DNA from: Acetobacter garciniae
Lineage (GTDB): Bacteria; Pseudomonadota; Alphaproteobacteria; Acetobacterales; Acetobacteraceae
Reading direction: 5' to 3'
Assembly (NCBI RefSeq): GCF_017377735.1
Contig: NZ_JAFVMH010000001.1
Coordinates: forward strand, 558,001 to 622,000
Length of the DNA: 64,000 nucleotides
In this document: positions 1 to 8,942 of the stretch, piece by piece
Position numbering within the stretch: the stretch's first letter is position 1
How the letters are laid out: the number at the start of each line of letters is the position of its first letter
The notes under the pieces: generated by a model
What the model saw: only the letters and a program-made list of their open reading frames with translations
Told to the model about the DNA's origin: nothing
Database searches by the model: none
Position numbers and translations under genes: made by a program

Positions 1-1510
1 CGGGGCCATAACGCTTGCCCTGGCGCTGGCGGTGACGGAGAACGAGCATGTCGCCACCCCCATTGCCCATTTCATCGGTATTATCGCCACCGGCTTCGTG
101 CTGATCACCCTGCTGGTCAACGGAACGACACTGCGTTCGCTGGTGCTGTTCCTCAAGCTCGACCAGCTTTCCCCCATCGACGAGGCCATGCGCCACCAGG
201 TGCTGGGGATCGGCCTTGGCAACGTGCGCGACCGGGCCCGCACGCTGGGGCACGATCTCGGCTTCGATGCCGAGGCCACGCGCCCCGTGCTGGACCAGTT
301 AGAGCGCCGGGCGGAGGAGGAGCAGGACGCCAACGAGTTCGATCGCGCGCTGTCGGACACGCAACGCGTCAACCTCGCGCTGATCACCATCGCCAGCCAG
401 GAACGCTCCCTGCTGCTGGACCTGTTCTACATGCAGGGCCTGTCGCGCCGGGTCATGGAAACGCTGCTGCGTTCGGCGGAGGCCGCAATCGACGGGGCCC
501 GGCTTGAAGGGCGCCTGGGCTATGTGCGCGCATTGCGCCGCAGGCTCAGCCCGTCCCTGCGGTTCAGGGCGGCGCAATGGGTGCACAACCACCTGCGCAT
601 AGACAAGCCGCTGATGCTGTGCATGGCCGAACGCTTCGAGATGCTCATGGTGGCGCATTTCGTCTCGATCTCGCTGACCCGCTTCATGCGCGAGCGGCTG
701 GAGCCCACATTGGGCAGCCGTATCGGCGATATCGTGGCTGAGGTGCTTTCACGCCAGCGCAAGCTGCTGGACGAAGCCCTGGCCACCCTGCGCCTGCATT
801 ACCATGGCTATGCCGAGGCCCTGGAAAACCGCATTTTCCGCCAGATCACCCTGCGTGTGGAAGGGGAGGAATATGATACGCTGCTGGCGGAATCCCTGAT
901 CAGCGACGAGTTGAACCGTGAACTGCTCAAGGACCTGGAACGCCGCCGCCACCGGCTGAACAAGCGGCTGAGCTTCGACCTGCGCAGCGGGATCGAGGAA
1001 CGGATCAAGACGGCAACGGTGTTCAAGGGCCTGTCCGGGGCGGAACTGCATGACTTGGCCACCACCACGTCGCTGCGTTTTGTGGCCCCGCAGGAAGTCA
1101 TCTGCCGCAAGGGCAGAAGAATGCGCTATGTCTATTTTATCAGCGCGGGGCTGGCGGAGGCCCATATAGCCGGAGCCGACGTGCAGTTTGGCGCGGGCGA
1201 CCTGATCGGCGCGCAGGAGGCCATGGAAAAATGGCACTGCTCTGGCACGGTCAGGGCCGTGCAGTTCGGCCATCTGATGGTGATCAAGGCCTCACGCTTC
1301 CGCCGGCTGGTGGAAGATTATCCCGTGGTGCTGCGCAATATCCAGGCCAATCTGCGCCAGCGTGAAAACGGTGAGCGGCCGATATCCCTGCTGCCCCGCC
1401 AGAAAATGCCGGCGGAGGAACAGTCGGGCGTTGCCGCCCGGGCCCTGCTGAGCACTGACCCCAAGCGCCTTGCCTTTACGCCATCCGATAACGAGACGGA
1501 AACGGAGTAA
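1..1510 (+). CDS. CPA1-family Na+/H+ (cation:proton) antiporter with C-terminal cyclic-nucleotide-binding-like domain, 3' part only
   Basis: The gene enters from the left edge; the reading frame is open from base 2 and the first residues read GAITLALALAVTEN, which is the conserved 'RGAI-LALAL' helix of NhaP/NHE-type exchangers. A GTG at 32 lies inside this helix and is not the start. After the last membrane helix (IIATGFVLITLLV) there is a long soluble tail of about 450 residues, helical in its first part, ending in a cNMP-binding-like beta-roll (about residues 335-430 counted from base 32, with ISAGLAEAH and FGAGDLIGAQEAM). Family role: exchange of Na+ or K+ for protons in the inner membrane, here probably gated by the cytoplasmic domain. 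In an acid producer it would serve pH or cation homeostasis. The missing N-terminus prevents a finer call. Confidence 0.85.
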   Translation, partial: GAITLALALAVTENEHVATPIAHFIGIIATGFVLITLLVNGTTLRSLVLFLKLDQLSPIDEAMRHQVLGIGLGNVRDRARTLGHDLGFDAEATRPVLDQLERRAEEEQDANEFDRALSDTQRVNLALITIASQERSLLLDLFYMQGLSRRVMETLLRSAEAAIDGARLEGRLGYVRALRRRLSPSLRFRAAQWVHNHLRIDKPLMLCMAERFEMLMVAHFVSISLTRFMRERLEPTLGSRIGDIVAEVLSRQRKLLDEALATLRLHYHGYAEALENRIFRQITLRVEGEEYDTLLAESLISDELNRELLKDLERRRHRLNKRLSFDLRSGIEERIKTATVFKGLSGAELHDLATTTSLRFVAPQEVICRKGRRMRYVYFISAGLAEAHIAGADVQFGAGDLIGAQEAMEKWHCSGTVRAVQFGHLMVIKASRFRRLVEDYPVVLRNIQANLRQRENGERPISLLPRQKMPAEEQSGVAARALLSTDPKRLAFTPSDNETETE

Positions 1511-1652
1511 GGCCGGCACGCCCGGGTGCGGGGCGGCCCGTAACCAGCGGCGCTTGCGCTGCTATTCGGGCCAGCGACCTGCCGCCCGCCAAAGGCTTGC
1601 CGCAAACAGGGCTGGTATATTCCAACCCTGATGCGTCCTGTTCCGTTATGTC

Positions 1653-2201
1653 TCAGGCCTGGGGCAGGGATGGGGGAGGCAGCATGCGGCGCAGTGCCAG
1701 CCCGAACTGTACCCAGCCAATGCCGCTGGCCATCAGTTCAATGGCCACGAACGTGCCGATCAGCCACAGGGCCGACCAGGGTAGGGTGAAATACAGGCAC
1801 AGGCCCACAAGCAGGCTGATCAACCCGCTGCCCAGCACAATGCCCCAGCCTGCCAGTTCGCGGTGCTGGAGCGCCATGACCGAACGGATCACCCCGATCA
1901 CCACAAAACAGACTGCCGCGAACAGGGTCAGGGCGACCGAACCGGATACGGGTTCCTCGATCAGCACCCCACCGGCGATCACGTACAAGACACCGCCCAG
2001 CAGGGAGAACAGGAAGCCGCTCCAGTCCCGTACGGCAAAGGCATGCACCCCCTGCATGATCCCGGCCATGATCAACAGCACGCCGATGAAAATGGTGCTG
2101 GCCAGGGTGACGAACACGGCGTCGATCGCAGCGACAAAGCCCAGGATGATGAGCAATATCCCAATGGTGGTGAACAGGGCCCATTTATTGGCGGATGGCA
2201 T
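1653..2201 (-). CDS. HdeD-family (DUF308) membrane protein
   Basis: This is a 182-residue protein made of six hydrophobic segments in three hairpin-like pairs, the DUF308/HdeD layout. The first pair spans about residues 8-50, and the last (CLYFTLPWSALWLIGTFVAI) lies near 135-160. HdeD of E. coli is an inner-membrane protein linked to acid resistance; the molecular mechanism is unknown. The start is supported by AAGGAG eight bases upstream of the ATG. It stands alone, convergent with the antiporter gene and divergent from rpsD. A role in acid tolerance fits the organism but is inference from the family. Confidence 0.85.
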   Translation of the reverse strand: MPSANKWALFTTIGILLIILGFVAAIDAVFVTLASTIFIGVLLIMAGIMQGVHAFAVRDWSGFLFSLLGGVLYVIAGGVLIEEPVSGSVALTLFAAVCFVVIGVIRSVMALQHRELAGWGIVLGSGLISLLVGLCLYFTLPWSALWLIGTFVAIELMASGIGWVQFGLALRRMLPPPSLPQA

Positions 2202-2556
2202 GGGGGTACTCCTTGTGTGGTGTTTATCTGGCGTTCAAAATCTGGCAAGCAGTGGCAAAGTCCGGGCACGGGGCCATGGATGACTCTATAGTCGCTATGG
2301 CCCCGCAAGGGAGAAAGAAAAAATTGCGCCGCCTGTGCTGCGCTGCATGACGGTCCCTGCCGTAACGGCTTTCTTGACAGCCCGGCTGCATTTGCCGTAA
2401 ACGCTGCCACCATTGCCGGGAATGAGGACAGAACGGCTGGCGGCAGTGCTGCTGGTAATACGTTGTGCGCCCGCTTCGATCCACGGTGGACGGAGACTAC
2501 CGGTGTAACGACGGAAGGCCCAGGGCTTTCCGCCTGTTGAGAGAAAAGAGCGCCTT
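2202..2556 (+). promoter_or_regulatory. rpsD upstream region with candidate -35 box
   Basis: This is the 355-base gap between the divergent hdeD-like gene and rpsD. A perfect TTGACA is at 2374-2379; 17-18 bases downstream there is only a weak -10 candidate around 2397-2403 (GTAAACG). The 150-base leader that would follow includes the hairpin listed at 2512-2532. Nothing else gene-like was seen. Confidence 0.35.
2512..2532 (+). promoter_or_regulatory. Hairpin in the rpsD leader
   Basis: CGGAAGG (2512-2518) can pair with CTTTCCG (2526-2532), seven pairs with one G-U and loop CCCAGGG. It ends 24 bases before the rpsD ATG, so it could affect translation. S4 autoregulation is known in other bacteria, but no established S4 operator is recognisable here. 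Confidence 0.3.
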
Positions 2557-3174
2557 ATGAGCAAGCGCCTTGAGAGCAAGTACAAGATCAACCGCCGCCT
2601 CGGCGTGAACCTGTGGGGCCGTGCGAAGTCCCCGGTCAACCGTCGTGAATACGGCCCCGGCCAGCATGGCCAGCGCCGCAAGGGCAAGCCCTCCGACTTC
2701 TCCGTGCAGCTGATGGCCAAGCAGAAGCTCAAGGGCTATTACGGCAACATCACGGAAAAGCAGTTCCGTCGCTATTATCAGGAAGCCGTGCGTCGCAAGG
2801 GCGATACGTCCGAAAACCTGATCAACCTGCTCGAACGCCGGCTGGATGCGGTCATCTACCGCATGAAGTTCGCCATCACCCCGTTTGCAGCGCGCCAGTT
2901 CATCAGCCACGGCCATATCCTGGTCAATGGCCGCAAGCTGAACGTGCCGTCCTACCTGGTGAAGGATGGCGACGTGATCGAAGTGCGTGAAAAGTCCAAG
3001 CAGCTCGCCATCGTGCTGGACGCAACGCAGTCTGCCGAACGTGACGTGCCGGAATACATGGAAGTCGATCATCGCCAGATGAAGGGCACGTTCATGCGTG
3101 GCCCGCAGCTTTCCGATGTGCCGTATCCGGTGCAGATGGAACCGAACCTGGTGGTCGAATTCTACTCCCGTTAA
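2557..3174 (+). CDS. rpsD: 30S ribosomal protein S4
   Basis: The 205-residue product begins [21 protein letters not shown], the alphaproteobacterial S4 N-terminus. The RNA-binding S4 domain covers about residues 95-155 ([37 protein letters not shown]). It lacks the zinc-binding cysteines found in some S4 proteins. S4 nucleates assembly of the 16S rRNA 5' domain and acts in translational fidelity. The gene is monocistronic: a strong terminator follows immediately, and the next gene (prfC) has its own spacing. Length and sequence match the family without anomalies. Confidence 0.98.
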   Translation: MSKRLESKYKINRRLGVNLWGRAKSPVNRREYGPGQHGQRRKGKPSDFSVQLMAKQKLKGYYGNITEKQFRRYYQEAVRRKGDTSENLINLLERRLDAVIYRMKFAITPFAARQFISHGHILVNGRKLNVPSYLVKDGDVIEVREKSKQLAIVLDATQSAERDVPEYMEVDHRQMKGTFMRGPQLSDVPYPVQMEPNLVVEFYSR

Positions 3175-3201
3175 TCGGGAACTCTGGTTCGATTTGTGCT
3201 G

Positions 3202-3244
3202 CGCCGGGTGGAGGGGCTGCTCTCCACCCGGCGTTTGCCGTTTT
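3202..3244 (+). terminator. rpsD: Rho-independent terminator of rpsD
   Basis: CGCCGGGTGGAG (3202-3213) is exactly complementary to CTCCACCCGGCG (3222-3233), a 12-bp stem with an 8-base loop. It is followed by a T-rich stretch (GTTTGCCGTTTT to 3244). It lies 27 bases after the rpsD stop codon. Confidence 0.85.
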
Positions 3245-3317
3245 ATTCCTGCCAATTCGCTCCGCCAGTTCTGCCCGCCAGTTTCTTTTTTGCCAGTAGT
3301 CTCCGAACAGGTCTTTC

Positions 3318-4874
3318 ATGTCTGATACCGCCGCTTCCGAACTGGGTAAGGAAATTGCCCGTCGCCGTACCTTTGCGATCATCTCCCACCCGGATGCCGG
3401 TAAGACGACCCTGACGGAGCGCATCCTGCGGGCAGGCGGGGCCATTCAGCTTGCCGGCAATGTGCGCGCCAAGGGCGAACGCCGCCGCACCCGTTCGGAC
3501 TGGATGGCGATCGAGCGTGACCGTGGTATTTCCGTGGTCAGTTCGGTCATGACGTTCGATTACGGTGGCTGTGTCTTCAACCTGCTTGATACGCCCGGCC
3601 ATGAAGACTTCTCCGAAGATACCTATCGCACGCTGACCGCCGTCGATTCCGCGGTGATGGTGATCGACGCCGCCAAGGGGATCGAGGACCGCACGCGCAA
3701 GCTGTTCGAAATCTGCCGCCTGCGCGATATTCCCATTGTCACCTTCATCAACAAGATGGACCGCGAGGCGCAGGACCCGTTCGCCCTGCTGGATGAAATT
3801 GCTTCATCCCTGGCTTTGGATACCGCCCCCGCCACATGGCCTGTGGGCCGGGCCGCCACGTTTATCGGCACCTACGATCTGCTGAACGGCAAGCTGAACA
3901 CGCTTGCCCCCCTGGCGGAGGACGACCCGCGCCTGGTGCAGATGCGCGAGGAACTGGAACTGGCCCAGGCCGCCCTGCCGGAATTCGACCGTGAGGCGTT
4001 TGACGCGGGCCATCTGACCCCTGTGTTCTTCGGGAGTGCGATCAAGGAAATAGGGGTGACCGACCTGCTGGACGCGCTGGTGGCGTTCGGGCCGTCGCCC
4101 CGCGCGCAGGCGGCCGAAAGCCGCACCGTCACCGCGGATGAACCGGGCATGACGGCACTGGTCTTCAAGATCCAGGCGAACATGGACCCCAACCACCGCG
4201 ACCGCATCGCCTTTGCCCGTGTGTGTTCGGGGAGGCTGACCCGCGGCATGAAGCTCAAGCACACACGCACGGGCAAGAACTTTGCGGTGCATACGCCCCA
4301 ATTCTTTTTCGCCCAGGACCGCCACCTGGCGGAGGAAGCCTTCGCGGGGGATGTGGTGGGTATTCCCAACCATGGCACGCTGCGCATTGGCGATACGCTG
4401 ACCGAGGGGGAGGATATCCAGTTCACCGGGGTGCCGCATTTCGCCCCCGAAATTCTGCGCCGTGTCCGGCTTGATGATGCCATGAAGGCCAAGAAGCTGA
4501 AGCAGGCGCTGGTGCAACTGGCCGAGGAAGGGGTGGTGCAGCTCTTCCGCCCGCAGGATGGCGCGCCACCTATTGTGGGCGTGGTGGGCACGCTCCAGCT
4601 TGATGTGCTGCAAGCGCGCCTTCAGGCCGAATACGGCGTGGGGATCGGCTTTGATTCCACACCCTATTCACTGGCCCGCTGGATTACCGGCCCGCGCGCG
4701 AAGATCGAAGCCTTTGCCGCCGCCAACCGTACCGCCATGGCGGACGACCTGGACGATGACCCCGTGTTCCTGGCCACATCCGGCTTCATGATGCGCCGCA
4801 CGGAAGAGCAGAACCCCGATATCAAGTTCCATGACATCAAGCAGATCGGGATCGGGGTAGGGGACGCCAAATAA
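3318..4874 (+). CDS. prfC: Peptide chain release factor 3
   Basis: The 518-residue translational GTPase carries G1 SHPDAGKTT at residues 23-31, the G3 motif DTPGHEDFSED and G4 NKMD. The RF3-specific domains follow (LQLDVLQARLQAEYGVGI near the C-terminus). RF3 releases RF1/RF2 from the ribosome after peptide hydrolysis and contributes to post-peptidyl-transfer quality control. ATG 3318 follows a weak CAGG. The gene sits alone after rpsD, and the 518 bases downstream are non-coding and AT-rich. The family assignment over EF-G or TetM rests on the length and the characteristic C-terminal segment. Confidence 0.97.
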   Translation: MSDTAASELGKEIARRRTFAIISHPDAGKTTLTERILRAGGAIQLAGNVRAKGERRRTRSDWMAIERDRGISVVSSVMTFDYGGCVFNLLDTPGHEDFSEDTYRTLTAVDSAVMVIDAAKGIEDRTRKLFEICRLRDIPIVTFINKMDREAQDPFALLDEIASSLALDTAPATWPVGRAATFIGTYDLLNGKLNTLAPLAEDDPRLVQMREELELAQAALPEFDREAFDAGHLTPVFFGSAIKEIGVTDLLDALVAFGPSPRAQAAESRTVTADEPGMTALVFKIQANMDPNHRDRIAFARVCSGRLTRGMKLKHTRTGKNFAVHTPQFFFAQDRHLAEEAFAGDVVGIPNHGTLRIGDTLTEGEDIQFTGVPHFAPEILRRVRLDDAMKAKKLKQALVQLAEEGVVQLFRPQDGAPPIVGVVGTLQLDVLQARLQAEYGVGIGFDSTPYSLARWITGPRAKIEAFAAANRTAMADDLDDDPVFLATSGFMMRRTEEQNPDIKFHDIKQIGIGVGDAK

Positions 4875-5392
4875 GGGTGATGGCGCTTGAGATGACGGTA
4901 AAATGAGGCGGGAAAGCAGGTGCAGGCGTTGTAATGCAATGCGATGTTCGAAGATATCCGGCGTCTGACACAGTATAGCATGGAAAGCCGGAAATAAGGC
5001 GCGGCAGCCGGCAGGATATTCTGCGCTTTCTTGGGGTGTCATATGGGGAAAGATAATATTGGTTAGGAATTAGGGATTATTCTGTAATTTTTCGTTTATT
5101 CAATTAAAGCGTTTAGTAATATTAAAATAAATATCTTTAAAAATATTATTTGTTTTTCACCCCTTTTTCGACGGTGGGGGCGCGGTGCTTGTCGCCGTCC
5201 TGGGGGCTTCTTCTGTTCGGCCGGCAGATTTCGTATTTTTCTGGCCTTCCCCGAGGTTTCTTACGATTGTTCAAGAAGATTTTGAATTATTGAATAAACA
5301 CTGGAGGTAACTCCCGTGAGTGGAAGGATTTTGATTTGACTGATACTGAAACTGAACGTAGAAAAACCTCTCCTTGATTTTATGGGGGGACG
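4875..5392. other. Long AT-rich intergenic region upstream of the glycan operon
   Basis: This is 518 bases without a supported gene. Positions 5060-5160 are very AT-rich (runs such as AATATTAAAATAAATATC), in sharp contrast to the flanks, and probably hold the promoter of the 5393-11168 operon; I cannot choose a definite -35/-10 pair. A good ribosome-binding sequence GGAGG (5303-5307) precedes GTG 5316, which opens a frame of only seven codons ending at 5339. This is either chance or a leader peptide. Confidence 0.5.
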
Positions 5393-6859
5393 ATGGCAGC
5401 GCCTAGGGTAGATCAGCATCAGATCGATTTTACCAGATCTCCACTGGCGGTCGATCTGGATCGGACGCTGCTTTTAACGGATACGTTGGTCGAACAGTTC
5501 CTGATCATTGCCTTCCGTCATCCCTGGCAGGCCTTGAAAGCCCTGGCGGTTCTTCGTCAGGGGCGCGCTGCCTTCAAGCAGGCCGTGCTGCGTATTGCCG
5601 CGATTGATCCGGGTATATTTCTGTTCAACCAGCATTTTGTCGCCTATCTGCAGGCGCAGAAGCGCGCCGGGCGAGAACTCCATCTGGTAACGGCGGCAGA
5701 CCAGGAAACCGCAGATCTTGTGGCGCGGGATATCGGCATTTTCGATTCCGCCACGGGATCTTCACCTCCCATCAATCTGAAGGGCAGGCACAAGCTGGGC
5801 TATCTGGAGCAGCGATTTCCGGGTGGTTTTTCCTATGCTGGCGATAGCCCGGCTGATCTTGTCATATGGAAGAAAGCGGAAAGTGCTGTCCTGGTTGGGG
5901 TCAGCCGTTCGACACGCGATGCTTTTTCCCGACTGGACTGCCCGCTCGAATGTGAAATCAAGCGCCAGCCGGTCGGATTGCGGGACTGGCTGAAGCTGCT
6001 GCGGGTTCATCAGTGGAGCAAAAACATCCTGCTGGTGGTGCCGCTTATCCTGGGGCAGGCCTTCATGCAACTGCACGCCCTGCTGACCGTGGGGATCGGT
6101 TTTATCGCCATGGGGCTGGCGGCGTCGGGCACCTATGTCATCAATGACATAAGTGACATTCTGGCCGACCGTGGCCACCAGACCAAGAGATTCCGCCCCA
6201 TCGCCCGGGGCGTCATAGATGCGGGCCAAGCGTTCTGCGTGGCGGTCGGGCTCATTGTTCTTGGCGTTGCCATCATGGCCATGCTGTCTCTGCCAGCGGC
6301 AGGCTGGCTGCTGGTCTATCTCGCAGGCACGTTATCCTATTCCTTTGTTTTCAAACGCCTGCCCATGATCGATATTTTTGTCCTGGGCGGCCTGTATACC
6401 CTGCGTATCGTCATCGGGGTGTATCTGGCGGGGGAGCCGTTATCTCATTGGCTGCTCATGTTTTCGTTCTTCTTCTTCTTCGCCCTGTCGATGGCCAAGA
6501 GACATGTCGAGATCACGAAGGCAGCGGCGCAGCCAGGGGCGGGGACAGAGATCAAGGGGCGGGGTTACCGGACCACGGATGCGCCCCTTACGCTCACCAT
6601 GGGGGTCGGTACAAACCTGATCGCGATCCTGGTGCTCAGCCTGTATGTGTCGTCTGACATTTATGTCCGTCCGCTCTACAGCGATCCGCAATGGTTGTGG
6701 GGGGCGGTTATTCTTGTCATGATGTGGTCGTCACGCATATGGCTGCTCAGCCACCGGGGCGAATTGGATGACGATCCGGTTTCCTTCGCCATTCGTGACC
6801 GGCTGAGTATCCTGATGGGGCTTGCCACCGGCCTTTTCTTTGCACTGTCCCTGATATGA
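5393..6859 (+). CDS. HAD phosphatase-UbiA prenyltransferase fusion, DPPR synthase-like (decaprenyl-phosphate phosphoribosyltransferase type)
   Basis: The 488-residue protein has two domains. Residues about 15-200 form a HAD hydrolase with all four motifs: DLDRT (21-25), the motif II threonine in LHLVTAAD, the motif III lysine in GRHKLGYLE, and GDSPAD (150-155). Residues about 205-488 are a UbiA-type membrane domain with 8-9 hydrophobic helices. It bears NDISDILADRGHQTKRFRP (251 onward), which closely resembles the mycobacterial Rv3806c motif rather than ubiquinone UbiA. Rv3806c transfers 5-phosphoribose from PRPP to decaprenyl phosphate. The fused HAD could remove the 5'-phosphate afterwards (inference). 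ATG 5393 follows a G-rich Shine-Dalgarno. It overlaps the next gene by four bases (ATGA), so it is translationally coupled. Confidence 0.85.
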   Translation: MAAPRVDQHQIDFTRSPLAVDLDRTLLLTDTLVEQFLIIAFRHPWQALKALAVLRQGRAAFKQAVLRIAAIDPGIFLFNQHFVAYLQAQKRAGRELHLVTAADQETADLVARDIGIFDSATGSSPPINLKGRHKLGYLEQRFPGGFSYAGDSPADLVIWKKAESAVLVGVSRSTRDAFSRLDCPLECEIKRQPVGLRDWLKLLRVHQWSKNILLVVPLILGQAFMQLHALLTVGIGFIAMGLAASGTYVINDISDILADRGHQTKRFRPIARGVIDAGQAFCVAVGLIVLGVAIMAMLSLPAAGWLLVYLAGTLSYSFVFKRLPMIDIFVLGGLYTLRIVIGVYLAGEPLSHWLLMFSFFFFFALSMAKRHVEITKAAAQPGAGTEIKGRGYRTTDAPLTLTMGVGTNLIAILVLSLYVSSDIYVRPLYSDPQWLWGAVILVMMWSSRIWLLSHRGELDDDPVSFAIRDRLSILMGLATGLFFALSLI

Positions 6860-8178
6860 CACGCGCCAGAACCCGACTGGACTACACATCCTGGGGGCGT
6901 GTCGTGCGTGTGCCGCACGAGGTCGTCATCCCCGGCTTTTTAGATGAACTGCCCGCCTGTGTGCATGCGGGACAAAAGACGCCTCTGCTGGCTGTTGGCA
7001 TGCGGCGTTCTTACGGGGATTCCGTCATCAATAATGGCAACCTGCTGATCGACATGACCGGGCTCGACCGCCTGATGGCGTTCGATGACACGACAGGGGT
7101 GCTGCGTTGCGAGGCAGGGGCGACGATCGATGAAATCCTGCAGGTCACGGTGCCGCGTGGCTGGTTCCTGCCCACCACGCCGGGAACGCGTTTTGTCACC
7201 CTTGGTGGGGCAGTTGCCAATGACGTGCATGGCAAGAACCATCATCGTGTCGGCAGCATGGGCTGCTCGGTCCGCAGCCTGACCCTGCTTCGGACCGATA
7301 CCGGCCCCCAGCGCCTGTATCCGGGCGACCCGCTGTTCCATGCCACGATTGGCGGACTGGGGCTGACCGGCGTCATTGCAGATGTCGAACTCGCCCTGAC
7401 ACCCATCGGCAGCGCTTTCCTTGATGTCGAGCGGATTCCATACGGCAATATCGGGGAATTCTTCTCCATCGCGCGGGAAAGCACCGATGGGTTCGAGCAC
7501 ACGGTCTCCTGGATCGACTGCGCCAATGGCGGGCATGCGCTGGGGCGGGGCATTTTCCAGCGTGCCAACTGGTGTCATGACGGAGTACTGGAGCCGCATC
7601 GGGGCAAAGGCGGACTGGCCATGCCTTTCGACCTGCCAGCCCGTACGCTGAACAGTACCACCATTCGGCTGTTCAACACGCTGTACAACCGCCTTCAGCA
7701 ATGCGGCCCCCATATCCAGCGAACGCATTACGCGCCGTTCTTCTATCCGCTTGATTCCATTCGCAACTGGAACCGGATGTATGGTGCCACCGGGCTTTAC
7801 CAGTACCAGTGCGTCATACCCATGGCCTCGGCCCGGCATGTCGTCGAAGATCTGGTGCGGGTCATTGCCGCATCGGGGGCGGGGTCGTTCCTGGCGGTGC
7901 TTAAAACCTTCGGTTCGCTGAGTGCGGGGGGCTATCTCTCCTTTCCCATGGAAGGGGCGACGCTCGCCCTTGACTTTGCCAATCGCGGGGCTGAGACATT
8001 GCACCTCATGGCCCGGCTCGACCAGATCGTGGCGGAGGCTGGCGGGCGGTTATATGCCGCCAAGGACGGGCGCATGCCTGCCCCCATGTTCCAGTCCGGC
8101 TACCCCGACTGGACGCGCATGCAGGAGTTGAAGGATCCGGCAACCAGTTCGGATTTCTGGAGAAGGGTATCGTATTGA
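6856..8178 (+). CDS. dprE1: DprE1-like FAD-dependent polyprenylphosphoryl-ribose 2'-oxidase
   Basis: The 440-residue protein belongs to the VAO/PCMH flavoprotein fold. FAD-binding signatures are GMRRSYGDS (48-56) and TTPGTRFVTLGGAVANDVHG (107-126) followed by KNHH, which aligns with the HGKNHH stretch of mycobacterial DprE1. YAAKDGR near the C-terminus matches the YTAKDSR loop with the catalytic lysine. DprE1 oxidises the 2' hydroxyl of lipid-linked ribose to a keto sugar, the first half of ribose-to-arabinose epimerisation. The residue aligned with mycobacterial Cys387, in LALDFAN versus ICVDFPI, is alanine. The gene overlaps its neighbours on both sides and sits between the DPPR-synthase-like gene and the DprE2-like gene, which strengthens the call. 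Confidence 0.85.
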   Translation: MTRARTRLDYTSWGRVVRVPHEVVIPGFLDELPACVHAGQKTPLLAVGMRRSYGDSVINNGNLLIDMTGLDRLMAFDDTTGVLRCEAGATIDEILQVTVPRGWFLPTTPGTRFVTLGGAVANDVHGKNHHRVGSMGCSVRSLTLLRTDTGPQRLYPGDPLFHATIGGLGLTGVIADVELALTPIGSAFLDVERIPYGNIGEFFSIARESTDGFEHTVSWIDCANGGHALGRGIFQRANWCHDGVLEPHRGKGGLAMPFDLPARTLNSTTIRLFNTLYNRLQQCGPHIQRTHYAPFFYPLDSIRNWNRMYGATGLYQYQCVIPMASARHVVEDLVRVIAASGAGSFLAVLKTFGSLSAGGYLSFPMEGATLALDFANRGAETLHLMARLDQIVAEAGGRLYAAKDGRMPAPMFQSGYPDWTRMQELKDPATSSDFWRRVSY

Positions 8179-8927
8179 TGGGCAAGAAGATCATCATTCT
8201 GGGCGCGCTGTCAGCCATTGCTGAAGCCACGGCCCGGCTCTACGCCGCCGACGGTGCCCAGTTCGTGCTGGTTGCCCGCAATGCCGAACGGCTTGAACAG
8301 CTCGCCGGGGACCTGAAGGCACGGGGGGCTGCGCGCTGCAAGACCTATGCCATGGATCTGGCGGAGGTGACCGACGCCACCGCCAGTTTTGATGACATGG
8401 CAGCGGCCATCGACGGGCCTGTCGATGCCGTGTTCCTCTTTTACGGCCTGTTGGGGAACCAGCGGCATGAAGAACGGGATATTGCGGCGGCGGCCCTTAA
8501 CATTCATGTCAATTTCTCCAGCGCCGCCCAATGGTGCCTGGCCGCCGCCAACCTGCTTGAGCGCCAGAAGGCGGGCGTGCTCGTGGCGATCAGTTCGGTC
8601 GCGGGCGATCGCGGACGGCAGTCGAACTATATCTATGGGGCGGCCAAGGCTGGCCTCTCCGTGCTGGTGGAAGGGATCGCCCATCGCCTGGCCCCTACGG
8701 GTGCGCATGCGGTGGTGGCCAAGCTTGGCTTTGTCGACACACCCATGACCGCGCATATCCACAGGAAGGGCCTGCTCTGGGCCAAGCCTGCCACAGTCGC
8801 ACAAAAACTTGTGGCCATCGCGCAAAAGCCTGCCATGCCGGTTGTCTATATTCCCGGTTTCTGGCGCTTTATCATGACGATCGTGTGCAATGTGCCGGCC
8901 CGGATTTTTCACAAGACCAAGCTGTAA
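8178..8927 (+). CDS. dprE2: DprE2-like short-chain dehydrogenase (keto-arabinose reductase step)
   Basis: This is a 249-residue SDR with a degenerate glycine motif GALSAIAEATA near the N-terminus and the catalytic pair in ISSVAGDRGRQSNYIYGAAK (Ser, Tyr, Lys). The C-terminal segment FWRFIMTIVCNVPARIFHK parallels the equivalent tail of mycobacterial DprE2 (Rv3791). I therefore prefer this to a generic SDR call. Family role: NAD(P)H reduction of the 2'-keto intermediate made by DprE1, giving polyprenylphosphoryl-D-arabinofuranose. ATG 8178 shares one base with the preceding TGA; an in-frame TTG at 8175 is less likely. Confidence 0.8.
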   Translation: MGKKIIILGALSAIAEATARLYAADGAQFVLVARNAERLEQLAGDLKARGAARCKTYAMDLAEVTDATASFDDMAAAIDGPVDAVFLFYGLLGNQRHEERDIAAAALNIHVNFSSAAQWCLAAANLLERQKAGVLVAISSVAGDRGRQSNYIYGAAKAGLSVLVEGIAHRLAPTGAHAVVAKLGFVDTPMTAHIHRKGLLWAKPATVAQKLVAIAQKPAMPVVYIPGFWRFIMTIVCNVPARIFHKTKL

Positions 8928-8942
8928 GACAAGTAGCGGATT

